Below are positions 16,693 to 25,616 of a DNA stretch of 57,192 bases, piece by piece; position 1 is the stretch's first letter, and each line of letters opens with the position of its first letter. The translations under genes were made by a program, and so were the position numbers. The DNA is taken from NCBI GenBank assembly GCA_002256395.1, contig NKJG01000012.1, forward strand, positions 1 to 57,192. Reading direction: 5' to 3'. This DNA is from Bacteroidetes bacterium B1(2017) (GTDB lineage Bacteria; Bacteroidota; Bacteroidia; UKL13-3). The notes below the pieces were generated by a model, which saw nothing but the letters and a program-made list of their open reading frames with translations, made no database searches and was not told the DNA's origin.

Positions 16693-18030
16693 CTAAACCG
16701 CATCGCTTAAGCTCGAGAAAGTAAATTCTCTGATTTTCATCGGAGGAATCATATAGTTTTGGTTAGATTCCGTGCTTACTACTCTTTCAGATACACCAAG
16801 CGTTTCAAGGTTATTGAGCATAATAATCGGACTTTCGTTGAACCTCAAGTTTTTGATAGGATGTTTTATTTTTCCGTCTTCTATATAAAAAGTCCCGTCA
16901 CGCGTAAGTCCCGTCAATAGCAATGTTTGGGGATCTACAGGTCTGATGTACCAAAGTTTGGTAACCAATATGCCTCTTTTTGTGCTTTTTATCATTTCTT
17001 CCAAACTTGCCTTTCCACCTTCCATGATCATGTTGTTAGGAAATGGAACTGGTTTTACACCCTTTTCTTTGGCCCAAAAAATAGAATAGGCCAGATTTTT
17101 TACTACACCTTTATCTATCCATTTGAGTTTTTGTTGGGCTTGCCCATCACCCGACCATGGCGAAGCAGGCAATTCGGGATGGTTGGGGTCAGAGTAGAAA
17201 GTAACGGCTTCGTCTACTATTTTATCACCAAGTTTAGTTTTCCCGCCTGGTTTACTAAAAAACGAACGGCCTTCATCGGCACTTCTAGCATCCATGCCGA
17301 AGAAAATGTTTTCTAATAAAACTGCCGCAGCTGTTGGTTCAAGAATTACGGTATACTTTCCCGGTTCTATGGCTTGAGCACTTGCCGATGCTTTGGCTTT
17401 TTGGAGTGCCACTTTTGTGGCAGCGGCCGTGTCTAATTTATTGAAATCACTATAGCCTTTGGCCACATAGCCAGAACCTTTGCCATCTTCGGTTCTTACT
17501 GTAAGTGAGAAGTTTACGTTGGTAGATGCGTAATAAGCAAACAAACCTTTTGAATTCATAATGGCTGTGTAGCCATGTTGGTCTTCTAAAAAACCTGCTC
17601 CAACGAGTTTCTCTTTTCGGCATAATTCCAAACTTTGAGCTACTTTGGTGGCTCTTTTATCAGGATTTATGGTGGCTGTCGATTCAAAATAACCGTTGGC
17701 TTTCATGTAGGTTTGTGGGTCTACTAAACCTTCATATTCTGGATTTTCTGGTGCCAGTTTTGCCAGTTCTTCGGCTCTTTTTACAACTTTTTCGAGTGAG
17801 GCATCGTCAAATTCGTCTATGGTGGCTGAGCCTACTTTGTTGCCAAATGCAGAGGTAACAGCGATGTTTTTATTGGTAAGTCCACCCGCCGTAGAAACTT
17901 CGTTTCGTGCATAACGGATGTTACCACGTTGCTCGCCAATGATGTTTACAATACATTCATCAGCCTTGGAGTAGCTCAAGATTTTTTTGAGCAAGGCTTT
18001 GGCTTCTTCTTCTGTTAATATTATGTTCAT
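16693..18030 (-). CDS. TldE/PmbA-like metalloprotease subunit, copy 1
   Basis: A 445-residue member of the TldD/PmbA family. It lacks the HExxxH zinc site, as expected for the TldE (PmbA) partner. Recognisable family blocks: IRYARNEVSTAGG near 33, EFDDASLEKVVKRAEELA near 72, ASASAQAIEPGKYTVILEP near 212 and LLLTGLTRDGTFYIEDG near 362. In E. coli the TldD-TldE heterodimer degrades unfolded peptides and matures microcin B17. This copy starts with no signal peptide, although its TldD partner just upstream has one. It is second in a two-gene operon, 168 bases after tldD copy 1. A full paralogue lies at 25617-26933. Confidence 0.85.
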   Translation of the reverse strand: MNIILTEEEAKALLKKILSYSKADECIVNIIGEQRGNIRYARNEVSTAGGLTNKNIAVTSAFGNKVGSATIDEFDDASLEKVVKRAEELAKLAPENPEYEGLVDPQTYMKANGYFESTATINPDKRATKVAQSLELCRKEKLVGAGFLEDQHGYTAIMNSKGLFAYYASTNVNFSLTVRTEDGKGSGYVAKGYSDFNKLDTAAATKVALQKAKASASAQAIEPGKYTVILEPTAAAVLLENIFFGMDARSADEGRSFFSKPGGKTKLGDKIVDEAVTFYSDPNHPELPASPWSGDGQAQQKLKWIDKGVVKNLAYSIFWAKEKGVKPVPFPNNMIMEGGKASLEEMIKSTKRGILVTKLWYIRPVDPQTLLLTGLTRDGTFYIEDGKIKHPIKNLRFNESPIIMLNNLETLGVSERVVSTESNQNYMIPPMKIREFTFSSLSDAV

Positions 18031-18148
18031 GTTCTTTGTTCTTTTTTGATGATTTTAAACTCAGGATTTGAATGACTTAAATTTTAATTGGGTCTGATTT
18101 GGTTTTTTGTTAAATCAGATTGAACTTTCCATTCATCTCTTAATTTTC

Positions 18149-18201
18149 AATTAACCAATTAACCAATTAACCAATTAACCAATTAACCAATTAACCAATT
18201 A
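18149..18201. repeat. 8-base tandem repeat CAATTAAC, about 6.5 copies
   Basis: Head-to-tail copies of CAATTAAC run through the gap between the two genes of the first TldD-TldE pair and overlap the TAA stop codon of tldD at 18199-18201. The copies are perfect apart from the ends, which points to recent slippage expansion. Confidence 0.92.
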
Positions 18202-19839
18202 AATTTTTCTGCCGGTGTTAATGACATTGACTCCATCAAATCTGGCAGTTGAGCTACCATGTGATACAGCACTTGATTGCGAAGGCTGGCCTTTCCCATC
18301 AAAAAATGAACCACCCAATCGATAATCTCTCTCATCACAGATTTTACTGCATGAATTCCAGAATTCCTGCGTATTGGACTGATATGCAACGTCTTTCAGC
18401 ATTTCACCTATTTTTCCATCTTTGATTTCGTAATAAAGCTGGCCACCAAATTGGAAGTTATAACGCTGCTGGTCAATTGAGAATGAACCATCTCCAATGA
18501 TATAAATACCCTTTTTAACGTCTTTTATCATTTCTTCTACCGAAAGAGGAGCTTTGCCTGGGGCTAAGGAAACATTGGCCATACGTTGGAACTGTACCGA
18601 CGACCAACTGTCCGCATAGCAACATCCATGAGATTCTGTTTCCCCTATAATATGAGCTTGATCACGAATGGCTTGATAGTTTACCAAAGTGCCGTCTTTT
18701 ACCAAATCCCATTTTTTAGTTTTAACGCCCTCATCGTCCCAACCAACTGCTCCTAATGATCCCACTTGCGTTTTATCAGCAAAAAGGGTTACTTCTTTAC
18801 TGCCATAGTTGAAGTTTTTAGACTGCCATTTGTCTAAAGTCGCAAAAGAAGTTCCTGCAAAATTAGCTTCATAACCCAGTACTCTATCAAGCTCTAGTGG
18901 GTGCCCAACTGACTCGTGGATAGTAAGCCACAAATGTGATGGATCTAGGACCAAATCGTATTTTCCAGCTTCTACTGATTTTGCAGAAAGCTTCGCTTTG
19001 GCTTGTTGGGCCGCCGATATGGCGTCTTCAAGCATGTCATAGCCTCGGTTATATCGGGTAGTTATGCCTGTTATTTTGTCCTTTGGATTGGTTTGCAAAT
19101 ACTCGTAACCCATACCCATTGGAGCACTAAGTGCATTTCTTGTTTCAAATTTTCCTGATTTAGGATCTATACAAGTTACATTGAAAATCGGCCAAGTGCG
19201 GTGTATGTCTTGGTCTACATAAGTGCCATCAGATGAGGCAAAGTATTTTTGTTCATTAACCAAGAACAGAATGGAGTTAACATAGTTTGCTCCATTTTTT
19301 ATAGCGGCGTCGTTTACTCCTAGAAGTAAATCAACTTTTTCTTGAATAGGCACCTCAAAGGCGTTTTTGATGATGGGTGTTTTCCAACTTACCTCTCCAA
19401 ATCCCTTTTGGGCAGCCAAGGCTACGGGCTCTTTCATCAGCTTGGCGTTCGCTTTTGCAATGGCCACCGCTTCCTCTGCAGCCCGGGCTGTGTCGGCTTC
19501 TGATTTGGCATCAACTACTGCGGCAAAACCCCAGCACCCGTCAGCAATTACACGAACACCTACTCCGTACGACTCGGTATTAACGATATTTTGAACTTTG
19601 TCTTCACGCGTAACCACAAACTGGTTTAAATAGCGACCAATTCTGATGTCCGTATAAGTAGCTCCTTTGGATTTGGCTGCATTTAATGCAGCGTCGGCAA
19701 GGCGTTTTTTTATGGCTACGTCCATAGAGCCATTGAGTAGGGCTTCATAGGAAACATTGTTTCCCATAACTGGAATATTGGGCAGCATGGCCGCACCAAT
19801 TCCAAGACCCGATAATTGAAGGAAATCTCGTCTTTTCAA
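18199..19839 (-). CDS. TldD-like metalloprotease with Tat-type leader, copy 1
   Basis: A 546-residue TldD family protein. The zinc-site motif HESVGH is at 308-313 (HExxxH) and a conserved SHGCCYADS block follows near 407. The N-terminus, KRRDFLQLSGLGIGAAMLP, is a twin-arginine-type signal, so this protein should be exported already folded. Family members cleave peptides together with TldE. The next gene in the operon, the TldE partner, has no signal of its own, so either the leader is only a vestigial anchor or the pair is exported as a complex. About 65% similar by eye to copy 2 at 27003-28649. Confidence 0.88.
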   Translation of the reverse strand: MKRRDFLQLSGLGIGAAMLPNIPVMGNNVSYEALLNGSMDVAIKKRLADAALNAAKSKGATYTDIRIGRYLNQFVVTREDKVQNIVNTESYGVGVRVIADGCWGFAAVVDAKSEADTARAAEEAVAIAKANAKLMKEPVALAAQKGFGEVSWKTPIIKNAFEVPIQEKVDLLLGVNDAAIKNGANYVNSILFLVNEQKYFASSDGTYVDQDIHRTWPIFNVTCIDPKSGKFETRNALSAPMGMGYEYLQTNPKDKITGITTRYNRGYDMLEDAISAAQQAKAKLSAKSVEAGKYDLVLDPSHLWLTIHESVGHPLELDRVLGYEANFAGTSFATLDKWQSKNFNYGSKEVTLFADKTQVGSLGAVGWDDEGVKTKKWDLVKDGTLVNYQAIRDQAHIIGETESHGCCYADSWSSVQFQRMANVSLAPGKAPLSVEEMIKDVKKGIYIIGDGSFSIDQQRYNFQFGGQLYYEIKDGKIGEMLKDVAYQSNTQEFWNSCSKICDERDYRLGGSFFDGKGQPSQSSAVSHGSSTARFDGVNVINTGRKI

Positions 19840-20130
19840 GGTAAATAGCTTTTAGATTAGAAATGAATATATTAGGTAAATATAAATCAAATCAAAGATG
19901 AAAACAATGGAGCAATAGTTGCAATTGTATAAGCGGATAAAATTGTAGGTTGAAAGGTGGAGCTATTAAGGGCGATTATGAGTTTGTTTTAAAGTTTTGA
20001 AAAAAAATTAAACCACGAATAAAAAGTAGTAAGTCCATTTTATAACAATCAACAAATTACAATACTTACTATTAATTTCTATATTTTATGTGCATAAAGA
20101 TGTGTTTTGTATACTAATTAAATGGTTTTA
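19840..20130. other. Divergent intergenic region, AT-rich
   Basis: Lies between the first tldD (minus) and the methyltransferase (plus) and must hold the promoter for tldD, but no convincing TAnnTTTG box on the minus strand was found. No hairpin, repeat or reading frame of note. Confidence 0.4.
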
Positions 20131-20162
20131 TTGCTTAAAAGTAAGCTTTTAAAATATATTTG
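20131..20162 (+). promoter_or_regulatory. Putative promoter for the methyltransferase
   Basis: TATATTTG at 20155-20162 matches the -7 box and TTG at 20131-20133 lies 21 bases upstream. This would give a leader of about 135 bases before the ATG at 20307, which is long, so another start site nearer the gene is possible. Confidence 0.35.
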
Positions 20163-20306
20163 TGTCCATTAAGTTATGTCTGAGTTTTTAAATACTATTT
20201 TTGATAATTATGGCATTTAATAATGTTATTTTCGATTAAGTCAATAACCTTTATAAAGCCATTGATTCTTGAAAATTATTCAATAAATACATAAATCCAA
20301 CAAACT

Positions 20307-21071
20307 ATGAAATTAAATAGATGGGGTTATTCAGGCAAAATTTATCTTCTTGCAACTCATTTTTTGAAAGGGAAAGTCAATATTGGTAGATGTTCAGTTT
20401 GTGATAGAAATACCTTTTTTATTCTAAATGGTAATTACGATCGAGATAATTATGAGTGTTTGAGGTGTGGCTCAATGCCAAGACAAAGAATGTTGATGCT
20501 TTCTTTAAATAAATTCATTCCAAATTGGAAAACGAAAGTAATACACGAGACTTCACCAGGGTCATCATCTTCTTATTACATTGCGAAGAATTGTTCACTT
20601 TACACTTCATCTCAATATTTTCTGAATGTTCAGCCTGGCGATATATATCATGGCACTAGATGTGAAAATTTGGAGAAACTTACTTTTGGGAAACAAACGT
20701 TTGATATTTTTATTTCCCAAGAGGTAATGGAACATGTTTTTCATCCTGATTTGGCATTGGCTGAAATTACAAGAGTACTAAAAATAGGTGGTTACCATGT
20801 TTTTACAACACCCTATAGGAATTGGACCAAAACAGTTCAGAGGGCTAAACTTGACTTGAAAGGCGAAGTTGTGCACCTTGAATCTCCTGAATATCATGGT
20901 AATCCAGTTGGCAACGGCAAGTCTTTAGTTACATTTGATTGGGGCTATAATTTTTTAGAATATGTCAAAAAATATAGTAAAATGGATGTTCAAATATATT
21001 CAATTATTGATGAAAATCTTGGATTGAGAGGAGAGCTCCTTGAAGTTTTTGTTTGTAGAAAACTCAAATAA
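20307..21071 (+). CDS. SAM-dependent methyltransferase with N-terminal zinc ribbon
   Basis: A 254-residue protein. Cysteines C29, C32, C51 and C54 (CSVC…CLRC) form a zinc ribbon at the N-terminus. A class I methyltransferase core follows: the glycine-rich region around 76-83 (HETSPGSS) and a Methyltransf_11-like block FDIFISQEVMEHVFHPDLAL near 132, then LKIGGYHVFTTPY. Such enzymes near glycosyltransferases often methylate surface glycans. It is transcribed towards two minus-strand membrane/glycosyltransferase genes, so coexpression is not implied. Confidence 0.75.
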   Translation: MKLNRWGYSGKIYLLATHFLKGKVNIGRCSVCDRNTFFILNGNYDRDNYECLRCGSMPRQRMLMLSLNKFIPNWKTKVIHETSPGSSSSYYIAKNCSLYTSSQYFLNVQPGDIYHGTRCENLEKLTFGKQTFDIFISQEVMEHVFHPDLALAEITRVLKIGGYHVFTTPYRNWTKTVQRAKLDLKGEVVHLESPEYHGNPVGNGKSLVTFDWGYNFLEYVKKYSKMDVQIYSIIDENLGLRGELLEVFVCRKLK

Positions 21072-21106
21072 TAATATTCGGCATCGAAAGGTTAGATAAT
21101 AATCAA

Positions 21107-21844
21107 TTATCTCTGAAAGAAACCATACTTTAGAATGCAGTAAAGGGCTCTAAAACCATCCTTCCAATTAATTTTTTTGCCTTCTTCGTAAGTTCTGCCA
21201 TAATAAGAAATACCTACTTCGTAAATTCTGATTCCTTTTATTCTTGAAATTTTGGCAGTCACCTCTGGTTCAAATCCGAATCTGTTTTCTTTTAAAGAAA
21301 GACTTTTGAGGATTTTTGCATCAAATAGTTTATAGCAAGTCTCCATGTCTGTCAAGTTAAGATTAGTGGATGCGTTGCATAGGAAAGTTAGCAACTTGTT
21401 GCCAATAGAATGGAAAAAGAATAAAATACGGTGCGGTTTTCCTCCGATAAATCTGGAGCCATAAACCACATCTGCAAAACCGTCAATGATTGGTTTTAGT
21501 AAAATATTGAACTCATTTGGGTCGTATTCGAGATCAGCATCTTGAACAATTATCAAATTGCCTTTGGCATTTTTTATACCAGTATGAATGGCAGCCCCTT
21601 TGCCTTGGTTCACTTCATGTTTGTAATAACTGATGGTTTCATTGGGGTACTTATTGATAAATTCTTGAATTTTACCTTCCGTGTTATCTTTTGATGCGTC
21701 ATTAACGAGAACAATCTCTTTTTTGTATCCTCCAATCAGATTCACATTTACTACTTTTTCAAGTATAAAATGCACTGTTCTTTCTTCGTTATAAACTGGA
21801 ATTAAAATCGATAATGTCTTTTGCTCTAGGTTTTCTAAAATCAT
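21107..21844 (-). CDS. Family 2 glycosyltransferase (polyprenyl-phosphate sugar synthase-like)
   Basis: A 245-residue GT-A protein with LSILIPVYNEERTV at about 11-24, VNDASKDNT near 47 and the metal-binding VQDADLEYDPNEF near 95, resembling dolichol/undecaprenyl-phosphate mannose or glucose synthases. It has no C-terminal membrane helices, so it is the soluble type. It overlaps the membrane protein gene at 21841-23448 by 4 bases. The natural reading is that this enzyme loads a lipid-phosphate with sugar and the neighbour uses it for glycosylation at the outer face of the membrane. Confidence 0.85.
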   Translation of the reverse strand: MILENLEQKTLSILIPVYNEERTVHFILEKVVNVNLIGGYKKEIVLVNDASKDNTEGKIQEFINKYPNETISYYKHEVNQGKGAAIHTGIKNAKGNLIIVQDADLEYDPNEFNILLKPIIDGFADVVYGSRFIGGKPHRILFFFHSIGNKLLTFLCNASTNLNLTDMETCYKLFDAKILKSLSLKENRFGFEPEVTAKISRIKGIRIYEVGISYYGRTYEEGKKINWKDGFRALYCILKYGFFQR

Positions 21845-23448
21845 ATTTTCTTAAGTCTAAATATGCTGTAAATCAAAGTATTGTCATTTTCATAAAAATT
21901 CTTAATCAAGATGGTTTGATAACCTCTTTTATGGGTCATTTCCTCAAAAATAGAATTCATTTTAGGATCTGCCAATTTACTTTGAATACTTATAAAAAAT
22001 AGTTTCTCTAAGTCTTTATTGTTTACATAATCATTAAAAAAAACTTCATCGGGATTCTTTTGATATGTCATTAGTTCACCCTTTTTAGTCAAAAATCCTC
22101 TTTTGAATTTGTCTTCCTTTGTAAAGCAAAGTAATTGGGTACTTAAGCCCCAATCAAGTTCTACAAATTCTCCTTCTTTGGATTTTAAGTATTCGGCTAG
22201 ATCATTTATTTTATTAGACCAAAACGGATTAGGCACTTTGTTTTGAAGTGCAAAGACATAAACTGAGTAGTTATTGAGATTGTATATGAGGATAATTAAG
22301 AAAAACAACCACTTAATTTTTGCTCCAAATAGTTGATTTATACTATAGAAGAGGCAAATTGTAAAAAACGGAAATAGCGTATAAAAGTGCCAAAGGTTGC
22401 GGGCATTCTCTACGATGAAAATTTGAGCAGCAGTAAAAATTATTATTCCTAAAAAGAACAAAAAAAAGATGTCAGATTTACCAAAATCTTTTCTCCAAAT
22501 TTTCCGAAAAACCACAAAAGAACAGACAATAATCAAAGTGAGGCATACTTCGAATAAGTAAAATAAAGTACTATAGATACCCTTTGAAATAATATTATAT
22601 CCAAAAATCTCTTCAGAAATTAGATATTGAATTCTATAAAAACCTGTGCCATCAAATATGCCTCTCCCAAAATAATAAAACAATTGAAGTTTGGTTTTTA
22701 TAAAGTTTAAGTCAAAACTAATGTTTGATGAGCTTACCATGCCTGGGTTGAGCTTATTAAATCCAATAAAAAGCAAGAGTTCAAACATAAAGGTTAAGGC
22801 TAAAACCTTTACGAATTTAACCTTCTCCTTTTTAGTTTCTAGTAAATTCAAAAACAGTAAGCTGCTAAAAATGAGTGCATTAGAAAACCAAATAAAATTT
22901 ATTTTGTTAAAAATTCCAAGAGCTAAAATTATGGGTAATAAGTAAAATATACCTTGGTTTTTGTTTTGCAAATATTTGAAAATGAGAAAAATACTCAAAA
23001 TTTTGCAAAAATACTCAATAGCGATGGGTCCCACATCTGTTCTTACCATGGTTATGAAGGTCGATTCTGTCACCAAAGCCATCAATATCATCCAAGCTAA
23101 AAAAGGTTTCTTGAAAGAAATATGAACACTCTTGTAAACCAGCAAAAGACTCACCATGCTCATCAAAATCATTGGAATTCTCACACTAAAATAATTAAAT
23201 CCAAAAACTTTGAAAATGGGTATGAAAATCCAAGATTTTAAGGCTCCAATGTATGAAATAACAAAAAAAGTGATGCCGCCAATTTTGCGAGCAATGTAGG
23301 TAGTATGGCTGATTTCGCCAAGTGAGAGATTCGCAAATAGTATCTCATCGGTTTGTAAGCCAGGTCTTTCCAAAAATAAACTGGCCAAGAAACCAAATAA
23401 AATTAGTGGAAGTATGACAGATAGAGACCGCCAAATATTATTTGTCAT
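21841..23448 (-). CDS. Multi-spanning GT-C type glycosyltransferase (family 39-like)
   Basis: A 535-residue membrane protein with about 11 helices. The first periplasmic loop has the acidic pair in GLQTDEILFANLS (about residues 29-41), the position of the catalytic Asp in PMT/ArnT-type enzymes. The C-terminal ~130 residues are extracytoplasmic. These enzymes move a sugar from a lipid-phosphate carrier to protein or lipid. The gene is translationally coupled to the family 2 enzyme downstream. Overall sequence is diverged, so the exact family (GT39, GT83 or related) is uncertain. Confidence 0.65.
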   Translation of the reverse strand: MTNNIWRSLSVILPLILFGFLASLFLERPGLQTDEILFANLSLGEISHTTYIARKIGGITFFVISYIGALKSWIFIPIFKVFGFNYFSVRIPMILMSMVSLLLVYKSVHISFKKPFLAWMILMALVTESTFITMVRTDVGPIAIEYFCKILSIFLIFKYLQNKNQGIFYLLPIILALGIFNKINFIWFSNALIFSSLLFLNLLETKKEKVKFVKVLALTFMFELLLFIGFNKLNPGMVSSSNISFDLNFIKTKLQLFYYFGRGIFDGTGFYRIQYLISEEIFGYNIISKGIYSTLFYLFEVCLTLIIVCSFVVFRKIWRKDFGKSDIFFLFFLGIIIFTAAQIFIVENARNLWHFYTLFPFFTICLFYSINQLFGAKIKWLFFLIILIYNLNNYSVYVFALQNKVPNPFWSNKINDLAEYLKSKEGEFVELDWGLSTQLLCFTKEDKFKRGFLTKKGELMTYQKNPDEVFFNDYVNNKDLEKLFFISIQSKLADPKMNSIFEEMTHKRGYQTILIKNFYENDNTLIYSIFRLKKI

Positions 23449-23864
23449 ACACGAAGCCTTTTGTGCTTATTTACATATTGAGGTTCTCAAAAGAAAACTC
23501 CTATTTATAATTTGTTTCAAACATCCAAATTGCCATATAATACAGCATAAAAAGATTTCTGAAATCAAAATACAAATATATTAGGTTTACTTTGAAAGTG
23601 GTAATTTATACATATTTTAAAATAAAAAATGATTGGCGATTTGTTATTAGACCTCATTTTTTTGAGAATAATTATATTTATTAAACGGTGCAGCTAAAAC
23701 TTGAGCAGGTAAATTCTCTTATTTTGAAAGGTAGTTATCTATTCCCTATAATTCTCACCAGTATTCGAGTCTTTATATTTCGAATAATTCCAGGTTTTAC
23801 ATTGTAATGGAGGTTTATTTCGATGGAAATTTAAATAGGTCAAGAATTATTGAATATAACTGCT
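23449..23864. other. AT-rich intergenic region, nothing recognised
   Basis: 416 bases between two minus-strand genes. It must hold the promoter for the GT-C/GT2 pair and any terminator for the AlkB-like gene, but no clear hairpin with a T-run, -7 box or coding trace was seen. Confidence 0.4.
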
Positions 23865-24980
23865 TCAGGCAAACTGTCTCACAATATTTTTAATTTGTTC
23901 AGAGTCAATGGCTTTTGATTTCCATTCTTCCAATTTAGGATTCATTATTTTAAACCATAAAGGTGGAAATAAGGACATAATAATCATAACTGGATATCCA
24001 AATGGCAATTGTGGACTTTCGTCAAAATGCCTTAAAACTTGGTATGGTCTTGAAGCATAAGCATGATGATCAGAATGTCGTTGCAAATGAAAAAGTAGGA
24101 GATTACTATAAAAGTGGTTGGCATTCCAAGAGTGAAGGGGATTGACTTTTTCATATTTTCCTTCAGAAATTTCATTTCTAACTATACCGTAATGTTCGAT
24201 ATAATTTACGCATTCTAGAGAAAGAATAGCTACAATACTTTGACCAAAAAAATGTATTAATACAATCCAAGAGAGCTCGTTTCTATAAAGACTTATTAAG
24301 GAAAACATCAAAATTGCCATAGCACAGCTTCCAAGAATACCTTGAATTACTTCATTTTTTAAACTCCAAGTTTTGATTTCCTTTTTTTGTAATAGTCTTT
24401 TTTCAATATTCCATGCACTTTTAAAGCTCCCAATCAGAGTTTGAATCCAAAATTCGAAAACCGTTTGGCCTTTTTTAGAGGTTGCAGGGTCATTGGGGGT
24501 GGCTACATGTACATGGTGCCCCCTATTGTGTTCAATTATAAAATGATGGTAGCATACAGACATAAGTGCTACTCTTGCATGAATTATAGCTAATGGATGG
24601 TTTCTATGTCCTAGTTCATGAGATACATTAATGATGGAAGAAGCATAAACTCCTTGGCTTAGAACGAAACCTAAAATTTGAATATTTGAGAACTGGTTAC
24701 TGGAAATTTGAAAGGTCACAAATATTAAAACAAAAAAGTGAATCCAAACATGAGAATAAACGAGAAAATCAAAATACTTATCTTTGATAAGACCTTCAAA
24801 TTCTTTTTTTTGTACATTTTGTGCATCTTTTCCGATGATTTCGTCTATAATGGGAACAAAAAAATAGGTGTATACAACTGGCATAAAAGCCCAATACGTT
24901 CCTTCTAGATAGAAAGAAAGCAAAATGAAAAATGGAATGGAATAAGCTCCAAGAAATCCTATTTTCTTTTGGATTGACAT
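23865..24980 (-). CDS. alkB: AlkB-type alkane 1-monooxygenase
   Basis: A 371-residue integral membrane non-haem di-iron enzyme. All four histidine motifs of AlkB are in place: HELGHR at 121-126, EHNRGHH at 150-156, NYIEHYG at 259-265 and LQRHSDHHA at 299-307. Six membrane helices are predicted. AlkB hydroxylates the terminal carbon of medium-chain alkanes and needs rubredoxin and rubredoxin reductase; none is encoded in this window. The NYxEHYG and LQRHSDHHA motifs separate it from fatty acid desaturases and favour true AlkB. A terminal carbon of a lipid or fatty acid is an alternative substrate. Confidence 0.88.
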   Translation of the reverse strand: MSIQKKIGFLGAYSIPFFILLSFYLEGTYWAFMPVVYTYFFVPIIDEIIGKDAQNVQKKEFEGLIKDKYFDFLVYSHVWIHFFVLIFVTFQISSNQFSNIQILGFVLSQGVYASSIINVSHELGHRNHPLAIIHARVALMSVCYHHFIIEHNRGHHVHVATPNDPATSKKGQTVFEFWIQTLIGSFKSAWNIEKRLLQKKEIKTWSLKNEVIQGILGSCAMAILMFSLISLYRNELSWIVLIHFFGQSIVAILSLECVNYIEHYGIVRNEISEGKYEKVNPLHSWNANHFYSNLLLFHLQRHSDHHAYASRPYQVLRHFDESPQLPFGYPVMIIMSLFPPLWFKIMNPKLEEWKSKAIDSEQIKNIVRQFA

Positions 24981-25008
24981 ATCGTTAAGATTTTAACAAA
25001 ATTAGAAT

Positions 25009-25503
25009 TTATTTCAATAAAGCATAACGATATTCATCCCATAATTTTTGGTTTTTTATTAAGCCTTTTTTAGAGATGCCTTCTAACTGAAAGCCACATT
25101 TTTCTAAAACTCGCATGGAACTTTTATTGTATTCAAATATTCCACTGAAAAGTCTTTGAAGCTTTAATTCATTGAAACCGTACTTTGTGATGAGTTTTAC
25201 AGCAGCTGTCGCTATCCCTTTGCCCCAAAAGGGTTCACCTAGCCAATAGCCTAATTCTGCCGAATGTTTGTATATATCATTTTGTTTTACTAAGCCTACA
25301 ACGCCGCAAAGGCAATTGTTATAATCTATACCGAAAGTAAGTTTTGGATTTTCCTCATTGGTAAGATTTATAAAAAATTCCGCATCCTTAATGGAATAAG
25401 GATGCAGAAAATAGTCTCGAACATTATTCCAAATATTGACATTATTGGCCAAGATAGCCAATTGTTCAGCGTCATTTTTCTTTAATGGACGAATTGAAAC
25501 CAT
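25009..25503 (-). CDS. GNAT N-acetyltransferase (RimJ/RimL-like)
   Basis: A 164-residue acetyltransferase. The acetyl-CoA loop is GYWLGEPFWGKGIATAAV at about 86-103 and the C-terminal motif is NKSSMRVLEKCGFQLEG near 126. This pattern fits the Acetyltransf_3 branch, which acetylates ribosomal protein N-termini or small molecules. It lies 28 bases upstream of alkB in the same direction, so they may be cotranscribed. The substrate is unknown. Confidence 0.8.
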   Translation of the reverse strand: MVSIRPLKKNDAEQLAILANNVNIWNNVRDYFLHPYSIKDAEFFINLTNEENPKLTFGIDYNNCLCGVVGLVKQNDIYKHSAELGYWLGEPFWGKGIATAAVKLITKYGFNELKLQRLFSGIFEYNKSSMRVLEKCGFQLEGISKKGLIKNQKLWDEYRYALLK

Positions 25504-25553
25504 TTTATATTCAAAATTTTGAACTATTTAATGTTAAGTAAACTTACCTAAAA

Positions 25554-25612
25554 TCGTCAATCGTCAATCGTCAATCGTCAATCGTCAATCGTCAATCGTC
25601 AATCGTCAATCG
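25554..25612. repeat. 7-base tandem repeat TCGTCAA, about 8.4 copies
   Basis: Perfect head-to-tail copies of TCGTCAA end five bases before the stop codon of the second tldE (minus strand) and fill most of the gap to the GNAT gene. The unit is unrelated to the 8-base repeat next to the first tldD. Confidence 0.93.
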
Positions 25613-25616
25613 TTTA

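Noticed and set aside
18149..18201. Possible CRISPR array
   Set aside because: The repeat is a simple 8-base tandem without spacers; the same holds for the 7-base repeat at 25554-25612.
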